Assembly: GCF_018617875.1 (NCBI RefSeq)
Contig: NZ_JACSKZ010000003.1
Coordinates: 62,001-126,000 of the forward strand
Direction: 5' to 3'
Length of the DNA: 64,000 nt
From: Exiguobacterium algae
Lineage (GTDB): Bacteria > Bacillota > Bacilli > Exiguobacteriales > Exiguobacteriaceae
Shown here: piece after piece, positions 58,912 through 64,000 of the stretch
Layout: each line of letters starts with the position of its first letter
Position numbering within the stretch: position 1 is the stretch's first letter
Translations under genes and position numbers: made by a program
The notes under the pieces: generated by a model
What the model saw: the letters and a program-made list of their open reading frames with translations, nothing else
The model's database searches: none
Told to the model about the DNA's origin: nothing

Positions 58912-61900
58912 ATGCAAAAAATTACTTCGTTCTCCGTCAACAACAAGTTCGCTGTCTGGTTGATGACGATTATTTTGACGGCCGCAGGTCTTTATGCCGG
59001 TCTCACCATGAAACTTGAGACGTTACCGGACATCACCACACCGACCGTCTCCGTCACCACGATCTATCCTGGCGCTTCGCCTGAACAGGTACTCGAGGAA
59101 GTCAGTACCGTTCTTGAGGAACGTCTGCAAAGTCTGAACGGAGTCGAACAAGTCCGTTCGTCCTCCTTCCAAAACGCATCAAACATTCAAATCGACTATG
59201 ATTTCAGTACCGATATGGATGAAGCCGAACAACAAGTAAAGGATGCCCTCAGCAACGTCGACTTGCCTGAGTCCGCACAGGAACCACAAGTATCACGACT
59301 CAGCTTTGATGCCTTCCCTGTCATCGGGGCTGCTATTTCAGATGAGAGTATTGATTTGTCTGAATTGACGAAACGTGTCGAAGAGGAGCTTCAACCTGCT
59401 TTAGAAGGGGTGGAAGGTGCTCAAACCGTTCAAATCGCCGGTCAGGAGATTCGCCGCGTCGAACTTCAGTTTGACCAAGAGGCACTCGCGGAATACAACT
59501 TGACTGAGGACACGGTCAAACAGTTGATTCAAGCCAATGATGCCCGAATCGCCCTCGGTTTATATGAACTCGGCGACTCGGAACAAGCTGTTGTCATTGA
59601 TGGGAAATCAGAAACGTTAGAGGCATTCCGCGACCTTCAAATCCCATATTCACCCGCACAAACAGCCCCGACGCCTTCTGCGCCGTCAGAATTTCCAACA
59701 GGAGAAACACCGGCAACGGATGCTCCAACAGATCTTCCGGCGAATGCACAGCTGACCGTTCCGACGGTTGCGTTAAGTGAACTCGCGACAATCGAAGATA
59801 AAGGGATTGAGGAATCGATCTCGCGCTCGAACGGCGAACGCTCGATTGGAGTGCAAGTCACTAAAACACAAGACGCCAATACAGTGGACGTCGTCAATGA
59901 AGTGAAAGACATTTTAGATGATTTTAAGGCCGACTATGATACGGCGAACATTTCCGTCACGCTTGACCAGGGCGAACCGATTGAAGAGTCGGTCAACACG
60001 ATGCTTTCGAAGGCATTACTCGGTGGCCTGTTCGCAATCTTGATCATCTTGGTCTTCCTGCGTAACTTCCGTTCGACAATCATCGCGGTCATCTCGATTC
60101 CATTGTCGCTCCTCATGGCACTCATCGTGTTGAAGCAACTGGATATCACATTGAACATCATGACACTCGGTGCGATGACCGTCGCTATCGGTCGCGTCGT
60201 CGATGACTCCATCGTCGTAATTGAAAATATTTACCGGCGTCTCACACGCACAAATGAGCCATTGCGCGGTAAAGCGTTGATTATCGCGGCGACAAAAGAA
60301 GTATTTATCCCAATCGCCTCATCAACCATCGTGACGATTGCGGTCTTCTTGCCACTCGGTTTCGTCACCGGTTTCGTCGGTGAACTGTTCTTACCGTTTG
60401 CTTTGACTGTCGTCTTTGCACTTCTCGCTTCTTTACTCGTAGCGATCACGGTCGTGCCGATGATGGCCGATTCATTCTTCCAAAACCGTGACAAGCTCAA
60501 GCCTGAAGAAGGTCCGGGTAAGCTGGCGGAATGGTATCGCGGCGTTTTAAACTGGTCACTCAATCATAAGTTGGTCGTGTTCGGTCTGGCGACGCTCCTT
60601 CTTTTCGGCAGTTTCGCACTCGTGCCGGCAATCGGGGTCAACTTCTTGAACCAGGAATCGGAAAAAACGCTCTATGTCACGTTTGATCCTGAACCAGGTC
60701 AAACGCTCGATGACTCCATTGCAGCAGCAGAAATCGCAGAAAAATACTTCATGGAAGATCAGCCGGACGTCACAGATGTTCAGTTTACGGTCGGCGGCGA
60801 AAATCCATTAAACCCGGGTAACAACAAGCAAGGAATCTTCATTGTTCAATACGATCAAGATACGGAAGATTTCGCTGATGTGAAATTGGCCGATATCGAG
60901 AAGTTGAATGAACTGGCTTCAAGTGGTGAATGGAAAGAGCAAGACTTCTCAGGCGGCGGAGCGACAAGCGGTGTCACCTACAACGTCTATGCGAACTCCC
61001 TCGAAGATTTAGAAGAAATCGTCCCGACATTTGTAGAGACGATTGAACAAGAAACAGATTACGTTCGCCAAGCAACTTCCGATTTACGTGAATCGTATGT
61101 GCAATACACGTTTAACGTCGATCAACAAGCCGCTGCAGAAGCTGGCGTTTCTGCCGGTCAAATCGCTCAAGCCATCAGTCAGTTCCAGGCTCCTGAGAGT
61201 CCGCTCGCCAGTGTGACGGTTGACGACAAACAGCTCGATGTCATCATTCCGACAGAACAAGTCACATATGACAGCATTGACGACTTACAGGCACGTGAAA
61301 TCACAACGCCGTTCGGACCACGTCCAATCTCAGACTTCATCGAAGTCGAAGAAGGGACGACACCGGATACGTTGGTTGAGAAAAACGGAAAGCTGCTAGC
61401 TCGAATCAGTGTTGACTTAAAAACAGATAAAGCCACGGAAGCTTCCGCAGCGATTGAAGAACGTGTATCTGACCTCGACCTTCCATCAGGCGTCTCTTAT
61501 GATGTCGGAGGTGTAACGGAACAAATCCAAGAATCGTTCACACAGCTCGGTCTCGCCATGCTTGCGGCCGTTGCCATCGTTTACTTGGTACTTGTCATCA
61601 CGTTCGGCGGTGCCGTCACACCGTTCGTCGTTCTCTTCTCGCTTCCTTACGCGATTATCGGTGGACTCCTTGCTCTCTTGATCACAGGAGAAACGATTTC
61701 CGTCTCCGCATTGATCGGGGCACTCATGTTGATCGGGATTGTTGTGACGAACGCGATCGTCTTGATCGACCGTGTCATTCATAAAGAAGAAGCCGGTCTT
61801 TCGACACGTGAAGCCTTGTTAGAGGCAGCGGGTACGCGTCTCCGTCCAATCTTGATGACTGCTCTTGCAACTATCGGTGCCCTTTCACCACTCGCACTCG

Positions 61901-62043
61901 GTCTCGAAGGCGGTGCCCTCATCTCGAAAGGTCTCGGTGTGACCGTGATCGGCGGACTCACAAGTTCGACGCTCCTCACGCTCCTCATCGTCCCAATCGT
62001 GTATGAGTTCTTCGCACGATTCCGTAAGAAAAAACAAGCTTAA
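58912..62043 (+). CDS. swrC: RND efflux transporter (SwrC/YerP-like)
   Basis: 1043 residues, twelve helices, HAE1 RND proton antiporter of the Gram-positive SwrC type (export of surfactin-like lipids, acriflavine or detergents). Seen: VNNKFAVWLMTIILTAAGLYAGLTMKLETLPDITTPTV at the start, TM4 proton relay DDSIVVIENIYRRL (Asp-Asp), SVQ-type porter pattern IYPGASPEQVLEEVSTVLEERL. A Pro/Thr/Ala-rich insertion at about 250-283 (TAPTPSAPSEF, TGETPATDAPTDLPANAQ) in the porter domain. Gram-positive members have no outer membrane partner. GAGGGGAATCCAACACC before ATG. Downstream of TetR. Confidence 0.86.
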   Translation: MQKITSFSVNNKFAVWLMTIILTAAGLYAGLTMKLETLPDITTPTVSVTTIYPGASPEQVLEEVSTVLEERLQSLNGVEQVRSSSFQNASNIQIDYDFSTDMDEAEQQVKDALSNVDLPESAQEPQVSRLSFDAFPVIGAAISDESIDLSELTKRVEEELQPALEGVEGAQTVQIAGQEIRRVELQFDQEALAEYNLTEDTVKQLIQANDARIALGLYELGDSEQAVVIDGKSETLEAFRDLQIPYSPAQTAPTPSAPSEFPTGETPATDAPTDLPANAQLTVPTVALSELATIEDKGIEESISRSNGERSIGVQVTKTQDANTVDVVNEVKDILDDFKADYDTANISVTLDQGEPIEESVNTMLSKALLGGLFAILIILVFLRNFRSTIIAVISIPLSLLMALIVLKQLDITLNIMTLGAMTVAIGRVVDDSIVVIENIYRRLTRTNEPLRGKALIIAATKEVFIPIASSTIVTIAVFLPLGFVTGFVGELFLPFALTVVFALLASLLVAITVVPMMADSFFQNRDKLKPEEGPGKLAEWYRGVLNWSLNHKLVVFGLATLLLFGSFALVPAIGVNFLNQESEKTLYVTFDPEPGQTLDDSIAAAEIAEKYFMEDQPDVTDVQFTVGGENPLNPGNNKQGIFIVQYDQDTEDFADVKLADIEKLNELASSGEWKEQDFSGGGATSGVTYNVYANSLEDLEEIVPTFVETIEQETDYVRQATSDLRESYVQYTFNVDQQAAAEAGVSAGQIAQAISQFQAPESPLASVTVDDKQLDVIIPTEQVTYDSIDDLQAREITTPFGPRPISDFIEVEEGTTPDTLVEKNGKLLARISVDLKTDKATEASAAIEERVSDLDLPSGVSYDVGGVTEQIQESFTQLGLAMLAAVAIVYLVLVITFGGAVTPFVVLFSLPYAIIGGLLALLITGETISVSALIGALMLIGIVVTNAIVLIDRVIHKEEAGLSTREALLEAAGTRLRPILMTALATIGALSPLALGLEGGALISKGLGVTVIGGLTSSTLLTLLIVPIVYEFFARFRKKKQA

Positions 62044-62045
62044 AT

Positions 62046-62082
62046 AAAAGAGAGTTGACCGATGAATGGTCAACTCTCTTTT
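62046..62082. terminator. Bidirectional terminator
   Basis: AAAAGAGAGTTGACC / GGTCAACTCTCTTTT around GATGAAT. Confidence 0.88.
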
Positions 62083-62086
62083 GCGT

Positions 62087-62824
62087 TCAATAACATTGCA
62101 TGATGATTTCTGTCTCTTCAAATCGTTTGTTAAGGAGTGCATCTGTCGGAATAAGAAAATAAAGGATTCCAGCGTCCCCGAACATGACGTCTAATTCTTC
62201 AGAAGTGTCCATTTGGAACAGGAGAAACGGATTTTCAAAGCGTTCTCCATATGTATATTGTGCTTCTTCAAAAACATCACCTTGTACTTCGTTCGGATGG
62301 CCGCCGATTGCATGAAGTTCCCCATAATTAAACAACTCTTCAAATGATTCGTACACTTCTTCATCCATGAGTTCATACAAATCATATCCATTCTCCGCGT
62401 AACCTTCTTCAAATGTAACAGCACGTTCATTCAATGCTTCCCCAACTCGAACTCGTTCAAGTTGTGTTTCTTCCGTATACAGAACTCGCCAAAAATGACG
62501 TTCGTCCACACCGCCCCAAGGTTGTTCCTCTAAATCATAGAAGAAGGAGAGCAAACCTTCTTTTGGGAGTTCTCCTACGGATTCACATTCAGCAAAATCA
62601 CTCAGCCGAAACTGGGCAAGAAGCGTCAGGTGATCGCCTGGATGATTCTCTGCGTTTGGTAAATCCGGATATCCACCGAATTTTGAATGACCGATTGGTA
62701 CCTCTTCCCTCGTTGTCCGTGGCACGAGATTCAAATTAACTCGCTTCGTGAACGCATTTAAAATGTCTTCCCCGTTCTTTAGTCCGCGTTGTTGAATAAA
62801 CCGTTCAATCGTTTTTAGTTCCAT
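62087..62824 (-). CDS. YwqG-like DUF1963 protein
   Basis: 245 residues of the DUF1963 family: IGHSKFGGYPDLPNAENHPGDHLTLLAQFRLSDF, LLSFFYDLEEQPWGG, EVQGDVFEEAQYTYG and IMFGDAGILYFLIPTDALLNKRFEETEIIMQCY. No known role; sometimes near toxin-antitoxin or stress genes in other genomes. Start ATG 62824 (GGGGTGTCGAG). No membrane segment or signal. Confidence 0.82.
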   Translation of the reverse strand: MELKTIERFIQQRGLKNGEDILNAFTKRVNLNLVPRTTREEVPIGHSKFGGYPDLPNAENHPGDHLTLLAQFRLSDFAECESVGELPKEGLLSFFYDLEEQPWGGVDERHFWRVLYTEETQLERVRVGEALNERAVTFEEGYAENGYDLYELMDEEVYESFEELFNYGELHAIGGHPNEVQGDVFEEAQYTYGERFENPFLLFQMDTSEELDVMFGDAGILYFLIPTDALLNKRFEETEIIMQCY

Positions 62825-62974
62825 CTCGACACCCCGTTTGTTTATGATGAATGTAGTGTAGCATACCAAACGTATGTACCCCTTTTCTTTTTTGTTCTAC
62901 CTTTATCTTGACCATCATTGGAGAATCTGAGAAAATTCATACGTTTTGAAAGATGTGAAAGGATGTCTTGTAAC

Positions 62975-63328
62975 ATGAAATTATTGAAATGGGTGATCGG
63001 GCTTTCCCTTTTATTTGGCCTCAGCACGTTCGGAAACTGGATCGTGCACACATTCTCCTGGAAAGTACCCGGCAGTGTCATCGGAATGGTCTCCCTTCTC
63101 GTCCTCTTGATGACAAAAGTGATTCGTGTCGAGTGGATTGAAGACAGTGCTGGCTTTCTGACGAAACACCTCGCTTTCTTTTTCATCCCTATCGCTGTCG
63201 GCTTGATGGCATATGGGACTTTATTGAAAGTAGCAGGCGTTCCGCTACTGATCACATTGCTCGTTAGTTTGACGGTCGGCCTCCTCGTGACGGCCCTCGT
63301 CTCCGGAAAGGAAGGGGAAGCCTCATGA
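62975..63328 (+). CDS. CidA/LrgA-family holin-like protein
   Basis: 117 residues, three to four helices: LLKWVIGLSLLFGLSTFGNWIVHTFSWKVPGSVIGMVSLLVLLMTK, LAFFFIPIAVGLMAYG. LrgA/CidA family, murein hydrolase regulation or pyruvate transport. Start ATG 62975 (AAAGGA eleven bases earlier). Ends over LrgB in ATGA. A weak TTGACC-N17-GAAAAT promoter lies at 62908-62936. Whether LrgA or CidA cannot be told. Confidence 0.82.
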   Translation: MKLLKWVIGLSLLFGLSTFGNWIVHTFSWKVPGSVIGMVSLLVLLMTKVIRVEWIEDSAGFLTKHLAFFFIPIAVGLMAYGTLLKVAGVPLLITLLVSLTVGLLVTALVSGKEGEAS

Positions 63329-63999
63329 CGTTCTTTTGGATCGGGCTCACCGTCCTTATCTATGCATTGAGCCGTCGTTTATCTGTGAAGTGGGCATCAC
63401 CGTTTACGAATGTCGTCTTTTTAAGCACGGCGCTCTTAATCCTGATTTTACTGTTATCCGGTCAGTCATATGACACTTACGAACCGGCGAGAGATGTCAT
63501 CACGACATTACTCGGTCCGGCGACCGTCGCCCTCGGCTTGCCGTTATATCGGAATTTACCGACCTTGCTTGCACGTGCAAAACGCGCGCTAGGAGCGATT
63601 GTCCTCGGTTCGTTATCGACCATTTTCGTCGCGGTACTGTTCGGAAAATTATTTGAACTGACCAATCACGTATTGATTGCCTTATCTGTAAAGTCAGCGA
63701 CTTCGCCGATTGCACTTGAACTCGCCCGGCAGTTAGAAGGCGATGCGACGCTCGCCGCCTCGATTGCTGTCGCGTGTGGGATTCTCGGGGCCATGCTCGG
63801 ACCTGTTATCTTAACTGCGTTCCGCGTAACTGACCCATTCACACGCGGACTCGCGCTCGGCACGATCAGCCATGGAATCGGTACCGCCCAGGCGGCAACC
63901 GAACACCCTCTGTCAGGAGCAACCGGTGGTGCTGCGATGGGACTGACAGCAATCTTCACCTCATTCGTATTGCCTTTTCTTTATCCCATCCTCTTTTAA
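63325..63999 (+). CDS. lrgB: LrgB-family protein
   Basis: 224 residues, six or so helices: LGPATVALGLPLYRNLPTLL, SVKSATSPIALELARQLEG, GVILAMLG-like GILGAMLGPVILTAFRV and GTISHGIGTAQAATEHPLSGATGGAAMGLTAIFTS, the LrgB/CidB core. Acts with the upstream CidA/LrgA protein, as antiholin-type membrane complex or pyruvate importer. ATG overlaps the previous stop. The stop falls at the last bases of the window, so the gene is complete but anything after is unseen. Confidence 0.88.
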   Translation: MTFFWIGLTVLIYALSRRLSVKWASPFTNVVFLSTALLILILLLSGQSYDTYEPARDVITTLLGPATVALGLPLYRNLPTLLARAKRALGAIVLGSLSTIFVAVLFGKLFELTNHVLIALSVKSATSPIALELARQLEGDATLAASIAVACGILGAMLGPVILTAFRVTDPFTRGLALGTISHGIGTAQAATEHPLSGATGGAAMGLTAIFTSFVLPFLYPILF

Positions 64000-64000
64000 A

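Overview
The window looks like chromosomal DNA of a low-to-mid GC Firmicute of the Bacillales. Exiguobacterium is my best guess, but I cannot confirm it without a search. Support for this: a bacillithiol deacetylase gene (bshB2), a queCDEF operon behind a preQ1-like leader, a complete ydaJKLMN-type exopolysaccharide operon, PurBox, cre and Fur-type sites of Bacillus form, strong Shine-Dalgarno sequences, and many rho-independent terminators shared by convergent genes. I see no rRNA, tRNA, CRISPR array, phage, transposon or integrase. The gene content is ordinary and unselected for mobility.

Layout. 1-7.7 kb: end of a lipid kinase gene, a GNAT acetyltransferase with no usual start codon, a c-di-AMP-binding-type CBS/ACT protein, pdxK, yojF-bshB2, an MFS transporter gene broken by an early stop, a DJ-1/PfpI stress protein, an alkyladenine DNA glycosylase, and an NhaC antiporter. 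7.8-10.3 kb: preQ1 leader and queC-queD-queE-queF (queuosine precursor). 10.3-13.4 kb: TVP38 membrane protein, two unknown proteins, GNAT, TrmH. 13.5-19.5 kb: a glucose/maltose-type PTS permease under three phased cre-like sites, an EEP phosphodiesterase, an MFS exporter, an alpha/beta hydrolase, an NCS2 permease. 19.7-26.6 kb: a five-gene c-di-GMP-controlled exopolysaccharide operon (GH8-like lipoprotein, degenerate GGDEF receptor, DUF2334 deacetylase-like protein, GT2 synthase, BcsB-like protein). 26.7-35.4 kb: two NAD(P)-binding proteins, an ABC-F ATPase, DUF418, manganese pyrophosphatase, a cysteine-free HesB-like protein, a LacI-type regulator, and a purine permease flanked by two PurBoxes.

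35.4-49.5 kb: a PadR-HAAS-DUF4097 operon with its own operator, an orphan sensor kinase, glucose dehydrogenase, CorC-type transporter, 5'-3' exonuclease, a divergent HxlR/dioxygenase pair, an LD-carboxypeptidase, a divergent XRE-TPR regulator/MFS pair, DUF3817, DoxX, a stress FMN-binding protein, and a cold shock protein. 49.8-64 kb: a cytosolic-looking parallel beta-helix protein, a flavodoxin, an oligo-1,6-glucosidase divergent from an AraC regulator, a Fur-controlled iron ABC importer, a TetR/RND efflux pair, DUF1963, and a CidA/LrgA-LrgB pair at the right edge.

The strongest joint themes are local regulator/target pairs with visible operators (PadR, XRE-TPR, HxlR, cre array, PurBox, Fur, Rex/Fnr-like) and a small set of SigB-like promoters (pfpI, gdh, the YdaG-like gene). 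The most notable single system is the ydaJKLMN-type operon, whose receptor keeps the c-di-GMP inhibitory site (RATD) while its catalytic motif has decayed to SQEDF. All names come from reading the translated sequence; no database search was run.
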